A DNA stretch of 64,000 nt from Chrysemys picta bellii (lineage: Eukaryota; Chordata; Testudines; Emydidae): positions 7,812,998 to 7,876,997 of the forward strand of contig NC_088791.1 of NCBI RefSeq assembly GCF_011386835.1. The letters are read 5' to 3'. Position numbers and translations under genes: made by a program. The notes under the pieces were generated by a model, which saw nothing but the letters and a program-made list of their open reading frames with translations, did not search any database and was not told the origin of the DNA. Of the stretch, positions 1 to 10,834 are shown in pieces; the stretch's first letter is position 1, and each line of letters opens with the position of its first letter.

Positions 1-1465
1 GCTTCCTGGCTCTGTGGCAGCCCTGCCAGGTGGGCAGCTGGGGAGTCAGTGACCCTGAGATGTATGTTTCATTTTGGACACATTGCAATAGTCCTGCTTC
101 TGGGAATGTTTTAGTGTTTCCAAAACAAAAGATTGCAGGACTTCAATTCTGTGAAAAATGTTGAGGTTTTGGCTTCTCATCCTGACTCAGGATGAAAATG
201 TTTCCAAAACCTCCGTTTTTAGTCCTTTCTTTCCCAGCCAGCTCTACTCCACTGTCTGTCCACTCCGTGTTTGTATCCTGCCATCATCACCACAGCAAGC
301 GGCGCACCTTGCAAACTGTACAACACGCACACAGGATCCCTGTTTCTTTTTGTCCATTCCCCAAAGGGAGGGGGTGTTTTGTTTTGAGTGGTCATTGGGG
401 GAAAGCTAGGAGGAAGCAATAGGTTTCACGTTTCTTTCTGAAAGGCTCCTCTTTTTCCTAGGGCCCTTGGGGGAAAGTTTCATCTTTTATCCTGCTGTGG
501 ATGGAAGGTGGAAACAGGTGCACCCTGACTTGCAATCTGAATTCAGACATAACACACAAACCAAGGGAATAAAAGCACAAAAGGTAAGGTGAGGTGAGGT
601 GAGGTGTGTGTGTGTGTGTGGAAGAGCTAGGACAAAGTCTGCAAAAATATGGTAGTGCAGCCATGTGGAAAAACCCTGCACTGGTCCCTTCCCCCAACAG
701 AACAACTAACTTCAGAGACTGAACTACTTTAGTCAATTTCTTTCTTTCTTTGTGTCTTTCACTTGCTGTTCTAACTCCCTTACTCCTCGCTTGAATTTTC
801 CAGTGATTTGGGGGTGGGGATCAGTCAGGGAAGAGGAAGAGTGTTATGGGGTAGGGGATGGATTGTAATACAAGGACGACACAAAATAGCTGGTAATAGT
901 CTCTTTCTTTCCCAAGCTCGGACCCAGACCCGGATCCGAATGACAAAAGGTTAATTAAGAACATGGTCACATGACAGGGATTAGTACCCACTCAGTCCAT
1001 GTGGCTGTTACATCTGAAAAGAAGCTTTGTTAAGGTGGCAGTGATTTGAGTGCCTATTACCTAGTGAGAAAGTTAGAGTTTAAAAAACTATCCTCCAAAC
1101 ATTAGCTACCCAGGAAAGGCAGAGTCCAGGTTGCACGTCTCAAACAGGGCACCGAGACTGCCTGAACCATATCCCCATAGAGACACCAACCAACCACGGG
1201 CCTGATTTGCCACTGCCAGCCACGCAGTGTAGACATTCATACCAGTGCAAATTGAATAGCAAACAGGGAGATCTTCAAAGGTATTTAGCCATGTAACTCC
1301 CATTGGTTTCAGTGGAAATTAGGGCCCGGGGCTGTCTCTAACTCTGGGCCCGCAGCACCTTCCATGCTGGGACCCTGACTGCCGCTGGGGCTTCCAGCTG
1401 TCCCCCTAATACAAATCACTGATCATGACCATAACTAAAAAGAACCCAGGAGTCCTGGCTTCCCG
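1..1465. other. Upstream flank of ASB13, no gene recognised
   Basis: The open frames here are short and have no recognisable protein character. The stretch holds a small simple repeat (584-620) and otherwise looks like unique, AT-moderate sequence leading to the CpG-rich promoter. I see no exon with convincing splice sites. Confidence 0.5.
584..620. repeat. Simple repeat (GAGGT)n followed by (GT)n
   Basis: Four to five GAGGT-like units run directly into about seven GT dinucleotides. Confidence 0.9.
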
Positions 1466-1665
1466 CTCTGTGCTGCAGGCGCGGGTGAGTGAGTGTTTTG
1501 GATTGGTTCCCAGCAGGGATCTGTGCTATGCCGCCACTGCAGTGTGCATTACTCCGGAAAGCAGCCGCAGGGAGGTTTGCAGCTCGGCCCGGGGCCGGCG
1601 TGGCCAGCTGGCCTCAGCGATAACAACACCGCATCCCGTGCAAAGCGCCTGGGCAGCGACACAAA

Positions 1666-1679
1666 ACTACAAGTCCCAG
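1666..1679 (+). promoter_or_regulatory. ACTACAAGTCCCAG promoter motif, copy 1
   Basis: Matches the ACTACAnnTCCCA promoter element often bound by ZNF143 or THAP11-type factors in vertebrate CpG promoters (established knowledge of the motif). The factor at this site is inferred. Confidence 0.6.
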
Positions 1680-1845
1680 AGGCCTTTGCGGCGGCTCTTT
1701 GGCCCTTCCCTCGGCTCTGACGCAGGCAGGCTGGGCAGAGAGGTCAGCGAAGCCCCCCAACGCAGGAGCCGCACGCGCGGTGGTCGGGGTCCGGGTCCGC
1801 GAGCGGGGGGGAAATCAGCCCCCGCCCCTCAGTGAGCAGGGGCTG

Positions 1846-1859
1846 CTGGGACTTGTAGT
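1846..1859 (-). promoter_or_regulatory. ACTACAAGTCCCAG promoter motif, copy 2 (inverted)
   Basis: Exact reverse complement of the 14 bases at 1666-1679, located 25 bases before the ATG. The two sites form an inverted pair 166 bases apart. Confidence 0.6.
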
Positions 1860-1883
1860 TCGGGGCAGGGCCAGCCGCGGGCC

Positions 1884-1926
1884 ATGGAAGGGTCGCTGGC
1901 CAGCGGCTCCAGGCTGGGGGAGATCG
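1884..1926 (+). CDS. ASB13: ASB13 coding exon 1
   Basis: Codes for residues 1-14 plus the first base of Gly15. It lies in the CpG island and ends at donor g|GTGAGT. Confidence 0.93.
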
Positions 1927-4900
1927 GTGAGTGAGTCCTGCTCCCAGTGAGGGGGGAGATTTGGGGGGGCAGCTGTACTCCCAGTGGAGGGGAAAAGGGT
2001 GATTTGGGGGCAGGGGGCTTGTTCCCCAGGATAATGGGGGGAGCAATGGGGGGCGCCTGTTTCCATTAGGGGGGTGGTCCCTGCTATCCAGGAGTGGGGG
2101 TGCCTGCTTCTGGGGAGGAAGGGGGGAGTGATTTGGGGAGGCCCTGCTCCCTGGGGAAGGAGGGAGAGGAGCCATTGGGGGCTGGGGCTTTGCTCCCTAG
2201 AGAGGGCCGGGGTGTCTAGAGAGGAATTTGTGGTGCCCCAAGTAGACGTGTGGGAGTAGGGGAGAGAGCTCCTTCCCCCATGACACGACCTTCTGCAAGA
2301 CAGGGCTATTTGGAGCAGAATAAAGGACATTGTACGCCCAGGTGCTGCTGCATATGTCACACGCTGCAGGTGGATGGTATGCACCTGCTCCGGGGTGTGG
2401 TGGCAGGAGTCGTGGGACAGGTGCAGTAATCTGCAGGGACCTGGGTGTGTAGGCAGCAGGTCGGGTGCCACTGGAGTCAGATAGAGCAGCTGCATTGCAC
2501 CATTCGGAGCGTCAGCGCTGCCGTGTAGTCGTGCACGTAAGACGACAGTGTGCAGGATTGGTTTTCCAGGAGCTGAACGGTCTGATCTGTGCCCCAAGAA
2601 TAATCGCCTTTAAACACAGGCAGCTTGCTTGTCTTCCTTGCTTCCCGAATGGCCCATCTCCCCGCTTTCTCACCTCCAGTCCTGCTGCTAGCAAGAGAGG
2701 GCTGCTCATTAGCAAACAGCCTGCCCTCTCCTGGGCCAGATTTCCTTCTCCCTTACAGTGATGTAAATCGGGATTAATGCCATGAAACACAAAATATCTT
2801 TGCTCCAAGTGGGGGTGAGGAAATGGAGGTCCCAAAAGACTACAGCGTATAAGTGTGCTGTGAAAACACCAACCCTTAATAACAGAAAAGAAGAACCAAG
2901 GACTGGGGCAATGATGCACACAAGGTGCAAATGCATCACTTTGCTCCTTTTTGCTGCAATGTTCAGGACTTTGCAGCTTTGCATTTAGCAGAGGCGCTTC
3001 AATCCAGTAGCAGCTACAGCTGGAAATTTTTACGGGGGGGGGGGGGGGGGGGTCCAGCCTTTTCCGTGACGTGGGCACCTCCACGGGCAATGTGCGGCAC
3101 GTCCTCACGTGTACGGGCTGTGCAAGGTCAGGCTGTGCGGTGGGTGCCGTTTTGTGGCCTGCAGAGGTGCCGTGCAACTGCATTTGCGGCCCATGTCCCT
3201 GAAGAGGTTGGAGCAGCCTGATACACATTCATTAGAACCCCCTGCGAAGCAGGCTTGCCACTTATCTCACCTTAAATCTCTTCCACCTGCCTGCCCACCC
3301 CCAGCACCATGAAGTGATTGCTTCTCAGGGGCTGTGTGGAAGGACATTCCAGCATGGGGCTGATAGAATGGCCTGTCTGTTGGTGCCCTGGTAGTGGCCT
3401 TTATGCACACAGCTCCATGCAGGTTATTTCTGCCCTTAGCAGCCGTAATCTGTGGAGGGGCCATATGTGACCATCCTTGGAGATGAGCAAGACTTGCATG
3501 AAAACACAGCAGCAGCTGATTGAAGACAAAATTCAAATGAATGCTACTGGCTTGTTTTGCGAGGATTCGGGGGGGTGTCGTCCCTGTTTGCATGGAGGCA
3601 GAATGCGCCCTGTTAAAAGGCATCACATCTAGATTGAAAGAGCCCAAGGCTGTTCTGCGTTCGTCACTCACTCTATAAGCAAAATATACTTACGTGGAGA
3701 CAGTGCCGCTTTTGTTTCATGCAGCAACTGTTTTAATAACAGCAATACTGTGTCATCAGAGAGCACGTTCACACAAGGATTGCAACACGTTTGACAAATA
3801 GGAATGAAACTCTGTGCAATAAAACCCCCCAGGATTCCAGCTTTTATACATGGGGTCCCGGTAGCACACAGAAGTGAAAGTGACTTACCCAGGTCTACAC
3901 ACTGAGTCATTAGCAGAGGTGGGACCAAAACCCCAAACTCTTAGTTTCCTAGTCAAGCCACTAGCCCATGCTCGGGCCTCTCCCAGTAAAGTGCGTTGTC
4001 TCCAGCCCACAGACTCTCATTCACAGTCTCTCCTTTCTCCCCAGGCTTCTGGGCTGAGAGGACGCCTGTTCACGAAGCAGCCAGGAGGGGAGAGATCCTG
4101 CAGCTGCAGGAGCTGATAGCGAATGGTGCCTGCGTAAACCTGGTCACCTACGACTCTATCACTCCCTTGCATGAGGCGAGCCTGCGAGGTCAGACGCAGT
4201 GTGTGAAGCTCTTACTTGCAGCAGGGGCCCAGGTTTGTGATAAGTTCGAGTGTCCCTTCCCCTTCCCCCTCCCCCCTAGCCTTTTGCTCTTGATTACCCT
4301 TCTAATGGGGAAGTATATAGTGCTACAAATCCAATGAAATAAGTGACATCATGTGTCCCGAAGAGAATAATTTTTTAGCTGCACCGTCCTTGCTATGGGC
4401 CAAGCCTTTGCTGAAATCAGTGGGACGTGAGGTGCTTATAGAGTCACGGGAGCGTCTTGCCCTTCTGGATCAGTGCACGTCAGCCGTGCTATCCAAAGTG
4501 ATCGCTCAGGCCTGGTCTACACTGGGGGGAGGAGGGGGGATCGATCTAAGATACGCAACTTCAGTTACGAGAATAGCGTAGCTGAAGTCGACGTATCTTA
4601 GATCAAATTAAAACCACTTACTTCGCGTCCTCACAGCTCTGGATCGACAGCCGCCGCTCCCCCGTCGACTTTGCTTCCGCCTCTCGCCGAACTGCAGTTC
4701 AGCAGTCGACGGGAGAGCGATCGGGGATTGATTAATCATGTCTACACTACACGCGATAAATCGATCCCCGATAGATCAATTGCTACCCACCGATCCGGAA
4801 CCGCTTAGGGTACGTCTACACTACCCACCGGATCGGTGGGTAGTGTAGACATACCCTAAGCGGTCTAGGGAGCAGCAGGAAAAGCAACTGGAGTGGATTC

Positions 4901-7900
4901 TTTGGCAGGTTTTGTATTTTATTGCTACGTTCCCTTTAATACTCTACTTCCCTTAGCTCTGTTCTGGGAACAAAAGACCTGGTTAACCTTAGAGCGACGG
5001 GACCATACTCAAGCTAGGTTGGTGACAATATCCACCGGCTGGTTCCTGCCTTCTGCAGGGTTAGAGAGTGTGTGTTAAAGACCTAGGTAAGAGAGCACTG
5101 GCATACAGCTGCCCCTGAGTCAATACTATCTTTCTGCCTTCTAGGTGGATGCCAGGAACATAGATGGCAGCACTCCGCTCTGTGACGCTTGTGCTTCGGG
5201 CAGTATTGAATGTGTGAGAGTGCTCCTGTCCCATGGAGCGAAGGTGAATCCTCCGCTCTACACGGCGTCCCCTCTCCATGAAGCCTGCATGAATGGTGAG
5301 CCCTTGAGATCCTACATGTATATTCATCGGGCACTCACACCCATGGCAGCTGCAAAGGGCCTGAAATAAGAGTCTGTTGTTCATCAGACTGTAACAGCTG
5401 GAAAGCATCTCCTGTCGTCTCTTTTTGTTAAGATTAGTTGTGTGGTGTTAAGGCCCATTGTGTCAGCAGAGATCCCGCTGAAGTCCGAATGAAAAACTTT
5501 GCAGGACTGGGCAAATAAAGACATTGTAGGTGTGAGGCAGTTGGACACCGTGTGAACAACACAATAGAAAATCTTAGCTAGGTAGGACAACAACTTCCAT
5601 TCTTTGTTAATGTAGCCCGGGAGGAGTCCCTCCTTATGTTGGGCCCACCCCATGGCCTCTCTGTTTGTTACACTCCCATCAAAATCAGATTTGAGTCGCG
5701 GGAAGGTTGATCTTCCGGTGAAGGTGCTGGACTGGAACTCAAGACCAGCGACCAGTTCCCAGATCTGGCATAGACTCCGCGGGTGACCTTGGCAAAGTCT
5801 CTTATTTCCTCTGTGTCTCACTTTCCCCCTCTGTACATTGGGTGTGATAACACTTCCTTCACCCACCCTTTGCCTGTCCTGTGAGATGGTCTGATGTTAG
5901 AGGCAGGGGTTGTCTCCCACTGTGAGGTCAGTGGGAGCTTTCAGGTGCTTAGGATTTTTGAAAGCCTGGTGGGTGCTTAAATAGATAATGTTAGGCTCCG
6001 AATTTTTGAAATCCTTGGCATGAGCACTCTTATGAACATTCAGCCCGGTTAGATGATTCAGTCCATCCCCCTTGGAGCATATTCTGCCAAAGTTTAGTCC
6101 AGTCTAGCTTCAAAGGATTCAAGCAACGGGGCTTCCACCTCTTCCTATGGATGACCGTGCCACTGCCCAATAGATTTAGCCCAACGGGGGAAAAATACAC
6201 CCAAGCCTTTGTACTTTGCACTTAATGTCCCAAATGTTAATGACACTCTTAGGGTAGGTCTATGCAGCACGGGCTAGCCTACCCGGGTTAGCTAGATCCA
6301 ACCAGCGTGGATAACAGTACCAGTGAAGACAGCGTAACATGGGCTTCAGCCCAGGTAGTAAAAGCTTGGTGTAGACCCTGGGTACATCCTTGGGTCACAA
6401 TCCAGCTCTGATGATGCCTGCACTGCGGTGTCTTCGGTGCTATTGTTACTGTACTAGCTGGATTCAAGCTAGCTTCTGAGGCCAAGCTGATACAAAGCAC
6501 GTGGAAGTTCCCCTCAAAGCCAGGCTGTTTCTCACTGATCGGTTCTCTTTTCAAAGGGAGTTCGGAGTGCGTGCAGCTCCTGATAGATGTCGGTGCGAAC
6601 CTGGAGGCCCACGATTGCCACTTCGGAACCCCTCTGCACGTAGCCTGTGCCCGAGAGCATCTGGATTGTGTGAAGTTACTGCTCAATGCCGGTACGGCAC
6701 CCGGAGGTGTTGGTTTCGGCGTACGTAGTACCTAGTGGCAGTGTTTGTGCAACGCTCACCTTGTGTATCTGTTCTTGGGCTCAGCAGAGAAGTGTTTAGA
6801 AGTTTATTAATTGACTGAGCCATTGAAATGGACATGATTATGGATATTTCTGTCCTCAGAGTGTCTGCCAGACAAGAATAAATATATACACAAGGGCTTT
6901 TCTTCTGGGCAAAGCAATTTACCTAGTTAGCCATTTTCGGAAGGCTTGCAGCGTAGGCAAATTAATATCCATGTCATAAACTCTTCTGTTTAGTTCAGTG
7001 GCGTTTAGCTGTTCCTATTCTGTTAATAACCAAACCATTCCAGCCTCCTAGAATAATGTTTCAACTCACTCTTAATAATGATGTTGGATCAATATTGGTA
7101 GATTTTTTTTTTTTAAGGTTGGAGATAGAGGAGAGCTGGAAAGGGAGACATATTGGGGTTTGACGTACAACAAAACATGAGGTCCCTGCTGTGATTTGAT
7201 TGGAGTTACACTAGAGATGGATTCGGCCAGGGGATATTCAAGTAACATTGTGTGTTCCAAGTTTCACATCCAGGTTCCCCGGCCGTAGGAACCAGTGCTA
7301 ATTCTGAACCAAATCACCAGAGCCAAACACCTCCGAACTTTGTTGATATTGGGATATGGATTCCGACTTTGTGTCTTGGGTCCATCCTTGTCAGGAAGTC
7401 ATGTGACTCACAGTATCCACCTATCAGTTCAATGGAAAGGGTAATAGGAAGAGGTGGGGGAGTGAGGACACCCTCTGGCTTGAGTTTATCTATTCACACT
7501 TTCTTAGCAGAAATGAGAATGAACAAGACTTTGGTACATGGTTGATGGATGCTGAAGGGCACCTAGATCTCCATATCTCAAAATCCCAGCATAACGAGAT
7601 GTTTCTGTTAAAATGACCAGCACTTAAATAGCTAACAACGTTGACATCAGTAAGTTTAGGATTGAACAACCCACTGAGCAGAACTGGGCAGTTCCTAGCT
7701 TGTTTCAGACTGTGTAGATTCAGTGGGATGCATGGGTTACATTCAGAAGCTTATTTTCATAGCTATATCAGCTAAAAATCTCTCTGTAAGGAAAACATAT
7801 GCCTGCAAAAATACATGGCGTGCTAGCTCTGACTACTGGCTCAAGCCCATTCTATACTTAAAACATAGGTCAAAATAGCTACAGTGCTCAGGGGTGTGAA

Positions 7901-10834
7901 AAATCCATGTCCCTGAGTGCCGTAGCTATCTGACCTAACCCCCCGTGTAGACTCAGCGAGGTTGACAGACCTACCATCACTTGGGGAGATGGAATTCCTA
8001 TAGCGATGGAAAAATCCCTTCTGTCACCATAGGGTGCGTCTACACTGCAGGGTTATGCCAATGTAGCTTTGGCGCCATAGCTGTGCCGCTATAGTGTAGA
8101 CAATCCCTCGGTCTTTCAACTGATTGGTGGAACTTCATTTAGAGGCTTCACAGCAACCGAGTGGTAATTTTCTCAGGTAAGAGATGACTTAACCAGAGTA
8201 ACGGCGGCTACATCGGGGCCTTCATAAACTCATTTTGTTTATGCTCCCAGGGGCAAATGTGAATGCAGCTAAACTTCACGAGACAGCCCTTCACCACGCA
8301 GCCAAAGTGAAAAATGCGGATCTGGTAGAGATGCTGGTTGAGTTTGGAGGAAACATTTATGCCCAGGACAACCGAGGGAAGAAACCATCCGACTACACGT
8401 GTAGGAGCAGCCAGACTGCTCAGTGCTTGGAGTACTATGAAAGTAAGTGGGTCTCAGTCCCATCTCCCGCAGCCATGCTAGAACTCATTTCCTCCTCAGC
8501 AGGCTGGGTCGTCATCATGGTCCTTTCCGGCCTGAAAATCTGTGCATCTTGTGGCTGCCATTTTCTCCCCATCTCATAATCTGCTTGTTCCTCATGGAAC
8601 TGGAAAAAGTTCAGAAAAGGGCAACAAAAATGATTGGGGGTTTGGAACAGTTTCCATATGAGGAGAGATTAATAAGACTGGGACTTTTCAGCTTGGAAAA
8701 GAGATGACTAAGGGGAGATATTATAGAGGCCTATAAAATCATGACTGGTGTGGAGAAAGTAAATAAGGAAGTGTCATTTACTCCTTCTCATAACACAAGA
8801 ACTAGGAGTCACCCAATGAAATTAACAGGCAGCAGGCTTAAAACAAACAAAAGGAAGTATTTTTTCACACAATGCACAGTCAACCTGTGGAACTCCTTGC
8901 CAGAGGATGTTGTGAAGGCTAAGACTATAACAGGGTTAAAAAAAGAACTAAATAAGTTCATGGAGGATAGCTCCATCAATGGCTATTAGCCAGGATGAGC
9001 AGGGATGGTGTCCCTAGCCTCTGTTTGTCAGAAGCTGGGAATGAGTGACAGGGGATGGATCACTTGACGATTACCTGTTCTGGTCATTCCTTCTGGGGCA
9101 CCTGGCATTGGCCACTGTCGGAAGACAGGATACTGGGCTAGATGGACCTTTGCTCTGACCCAGTATGGCCGCTCTTATGTTCTTATTCTGTTCTCCTGTG
9201 TAACAGTCTTTCCTCTAGCTGGGAGACAAGGTGGGTGAGGTAATATCTTTTATTGGTAATATCTTCCATCGGTGGAAGGGAGGCGCTTTTGAGCTTTGCT
9301 TAACTCTTCCTCTGGCCTGTGAAGCTAATGCGTTCCTTTGGTGCTCAGCTCACACTGAGGGGGGCAGCTCACGCCTCTTCATTGCTGTGTCCGTCACGTG
9401 TCAATTCCATGACCCCTCTTGACCAGGAGTCTGGTGACCCGTCCCAAACGCTGAGTCTCTGCATGGGAACCCGGTGCTGTCCCACATCGAGCTTCCCATG
9501 AGAATAGGTTAAAGAGTGTGCACCACGAAGGGCGGAAGAAGAAGAAGTGTGTGTGTTTGTTTCAATCTGAAACACACCTGGATTGGGGCCTGGGAGGCAC
9601 CTCCTCTAACATAAAAAAGTACAAGAGACTTAAATGGAAAGATTGTGATTTATTTAAAATCCAACATCTGATTCTTTGTTTGAATTGTCTCTCCAAGTGC
9701 AACTCTCCCATGCCCACCTTTAAAGGGAACAGATTAGCCTTTCTCTCATTAATATTATTCTCTCTCTCGCTTGCGACCCTAAGCAAGAGGGAATCAGCAT
9801 TTTGCCCATCCCTAACCTTCCCACAAGATTACAAAGAAGTGGTATGGCCTGCTAGGGAGAGAGCACTTCAAGGTTCTTTCCCTGGAATCCAGTCTCAAAG
9901 AACAGGGTAAAGGTTCCTCCCACTTCTCCCAGCTGAATTGTGCCTCTGAGAGCCAGCCCCATGCAGTACTGTCATGCACTCAACAAAGAGAAGAGCCACT
10001 GGTCCAGTACCCGCACTCTGAATGATCCTGGAATGGTGCAGTAGGGAATGATGTTGTATTTTTGTGGGTGTGGCGAGCAGGAACTGCTGGCTGGGAGTGT
10101 GGGCGTGGTGGTGAGTGAGATTTGAAATTGAGCCGTTACCACCGCTTTTCCTTGCAATGCAACACCCGCCTGGAATCCTGTGAACTTTGTGGATCGCGTC
10201 GAGGCCCGGTGTAAGCGGAAACAGCCTCGTGACTTTGATGGAGCTGTGCCGGCTGACCCCTAGACTGAGTTTGGCCTCCATCCACAGGCACCGACTTTTA
10301 CTTTTCCCTGGGGATGCTGTGCCCTGAGGCCCCGCCCTCACTCCGCCCCTTTCCACAGGCCCCTCCCTCACTCCACCTCCTCACCCAAGGCTTCGCCCTC
10401 ACTCCGCCTCTTCCCACCCGCTTTTCCCCCAGGCTCCCTCCCACCCACTGCTCACTGGTCTCCACTTTCCCCCAAGTCCCTCCCTGAGCTGCCCCTATTA
10501 GCTGATCGGCAGCACCACCGAACAGCTGTGGCTGGTGGGTGGTGAGTGCCTGCTATTTTTTTTCCATGGGTGCTCCAGCCCCAGAGAACCCACAGAATCG
10601 GCGCCTATGCCTCCGTTGGTCTGCGAAGTGTTCTGTGCTTGGTAGAATTAAGAGCCTTCCGCGGAACTGGCACAGTGATGCTGCTGATCTTCTTTTATCG
10701 TTTCAGAAACACCCCTGAGCTTGTCGCAGCTCTGCCGAGTTAGCCTGCGGAAAGCCACCGGCCAGCAAGGGCTGGCGAAGATTGCCAAGTTAAATATTCC
10801 TCTGCCATTAATGAAATACCTCTCATACAACTGA
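1884..10834 (+). CDS. ASB13: ASB13, ankyrin repeat and SOCS box protein 13 (complete, six coding exons)
   Basis: ASB13 is a substrate-recognition subunit of Elongin B/C-Cullin 5 ubiquitin ligases: the ankyrin repeats bind the target and the SOCS box recruits Elongin C and Cullin 5. Join 1884-1926, 4045-4232, 5145-5295, 6557-6691, 8251-8442 and 10707-10834. This gives 837 bases and 278 residues, the length I recall for human ASB13. Ankyrin signatures are visible at residues 21 (TPVH), 54 (TPLH), 87 (TPLC), 119 (SPLH), 152 (TPLH) and 184 (TALH), each followed by a paired-helix pattern. The SOCS box fills about residues 237-278: the BC box has Leu242, Cys246 and Leu250, and the Cul5 box reads IPLP at 267-270. 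The start ATG sits in GCCATGG, a strong Kozak context. All introns are GT-AG; the exon 2 donor (GTTTGT) is the weakest. No frameshift or internal stop is seen. The N-terminal 12 or so residues differ from the mammalian protein as remembered. The poly(A) site is not identified; the 3' flank is occupied from 11075 by a fold-back hAT element. Confidence 0.97.
2000..3855 (+). other. ASB13 intron 1, mostly unique sequence
   Basis: The intron runs 1927-4044. The first part is G-rich with loose repeats of a ggggagtgattt-like pattern. A run of 19 G occurs at 3034-3052. No additional exon was recognised; the long open frames on the - strand here have no protein-like character. Confidence 0.5.
3034..3052. 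repeat. Homopolymer run of 19 G
   Basis: Uninterrupted G run in intron 1. It could form a G-quadruplex on the + strand, and its exact length is prone to sequencing error. Confidence 0.9.
3860..3985 (+). repeat. MIR-like SINE fragment
   Basis: Carries the typical MIR 3' half order: 'gtgacttacccaggtc', 'cacactgag', 'ggcagaggtggga'-like words. It ends about 60 bases before exon 2. Confidence 0.6.
4045..4232 (+). CDS. ASB13: ASB13 coding exon 2
   Basis: Codes for Gly15 (split) to Gln77, covering ankyrin repeats 1 and 2. The acceptor is ctcccCAG|g. The donor is CAG|GTTTGT, which departs from consensus but places the exon 3 frame correctly. Confidence 0.95.
4512..4863. mobile_element. CpG-rich MITE made of serial palindromes (Chompy-like?)
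   Basis: Non-coding, unusually CpG-rich block in intron 2. Three imperfect palindromes follow each other: about 4539-4602, 4720-4775 and 4801-4863. The last is a 30-bp stem with one mismatch and a 3-base loop, and carries the word GTCTACACTAC found at both element ends. A related copy lies at 47281-47572. The architecture resembles the non-autonomous elements described in crocodilians as Chompy, but that family name is a guess. Confidence 0.7.
5145..5295 (+). CDS. ASB13: ASB13 coding exon 3
   Basis: Codes for Val78 to Asn127 plus the first base of Gly128. Acceptor ttctAG|g, donor g|GTGAGC. Covers ankyrin repeat 3 and the start of repeat 4. Confidence 0.96.
5700..5895 (-). repeat. MIR-like SINE, reverse orientation
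   Basis: Contains the reverse-strand MIR core: 'gggtgaccttggcaaagtc', 'cctctgtgtctcactttcccc', then 'tgtacattgggtgtgataa'. It lies in intron 3. Confidence 0.65.
6030..6230 (-). mobile_element. Old CR1-like LINE fragment
   Basis: Diverged reverse-strand CR1 3' region with words such as 'ttccacctcttcc' and 'ccactgcccaatagatttagcc', equivalent to the steps seen in younger reverse CR1 copies elsewhere in the window. Confidence 0.45.
6250..6475. mobile_element. MITE-like element in intron 3
   Basis: Starts with AGGGTAGGTCTATGCAGC and carries GCTAGCC/GGCTAGC-type inverted words and a GTGTAGACCC word. This layout is shared with other small inverted-repeat elements in the window. No target duplication was identified. 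Confidence 0.45.
6557..6691 (+). CDS. ASB13: ASB13 coding exon 4
   Basis: Codes for Gly128 (split) to Ala172 plus the first base of Gly173. Acceptor ttcaaAG|g, donor g|GTACGG. Covers ankyrin repeats 4 and 5. Confidence 0.96.
6700..7840 (+). other. ASB13 intron 4, unique sequence
   Basis: AT-rich intron sequence with a short T run near 7101-7112. No gene or recognisable repeat is seen. Confidence 0.5.
7845..8108. mobile_element. MITE-like DNA element in intron 4
   Basis: Begins with 'tctatacttaaaac' and ends with 'gtgtagacaatccct'. Inside are the inverted words 'gtgctcaggggtgtgaaaaa' and 'ccctgagtgccgtagct'. A cut piece of the same family is seen at 45655-45740 and another at 46775-46865. 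Confidence 0.6.
8251..8442 (+). CDS. ASB13: ASB13 coding exon 5
   Basis: Codes for Gly173 (split) to Glu236 plus the first base of Lys237. Acceptor ctcccAG|g, donor a|GTAAGT. Covers ankyrin repeat 6 and the linker to the SOCS box. Confidence 0.97.
8585..9185 (+). mobile_element. CR1 LINE, 3' end with tail
   Basis: Encodes the end of the CR1 polyprotein with words such as [16 protein letters not shown] and LGLFSLEKR, then the 3' UTR and the terminal 'ttatgttctta' repeat unit. It is 5' truncated, as usual for CR1, and lies in intron 5. Confidence 0.93.
9222..9275 (+). repeat. Short dispersed repeat ('ggtaatatcttttattgg')
   Basis: The same word set ('taatatcttctattgaaccaa') occurs at 17305-17400. 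Probably the end of a retroelement; family not identified. Confidence 0.4.
9280..10274 (+). other. ASB13 intron 5, middle part
   Basis: No exon seen. Around 9595-9790 the sequence is AT-rich and looks like old unique DNA. Around 10020-10200 there is a TG-rich stretch that may be an old repeat. Confidence 0.4.
10283..10609. mobile_element. hAT-type MITE, C-rich family (intron 5)
   Basis: Ends 'cacaggcaccgac' and 'tcggcgcctatg', the inverted termini of the same family as 46296-46720 and 13277-13586. Flanked by an imperfect 8-bp duplication, CCTCCATC (10275-10282) and CCTCCGTT (10610-10617). It ends about 100 bases before exon 6. Confidence 0.7.
10707..10834 (+). CDS. ASB13: ASB13 coding exon 6 (SOCS box and stop)
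   Basis: Codes for Lys237 (split) to Asn278, stop TGA at 10832-10834. Acceptor 'tatcgtttcAG|a'. It contains the whole SOCS box. Confidence 0.97.

Larger units (their letters stand above)
1470..1960 (+). promoter_or_regulatory. ASB13: CpG island and promoter region of ASB13
   Basis: CpG density rises sharply compared with both flanks and stays high through coding exon 1. An inverted CCAAT box (ATTGG) lies near 1502-1506, a GC box (CCCCGCCCCT) near 1820-1829, and two ACTACAAGTCCCAG motifs face each other at 1666-1679 and 1846-1859. There is no TATA box at a convincing place. This fits a broad housekeeping-type CpG promoter. The transcription start is not determined; it should lie between the motifs and the ATG at 1884. 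Confidence 0.75.

Noticed and set aside
2512..3228. 238-codon open frame on the - strand in ASB13 intron 1
   Set aside because: Crosses a 19-G run, has no domain and lies antisense within an intron.
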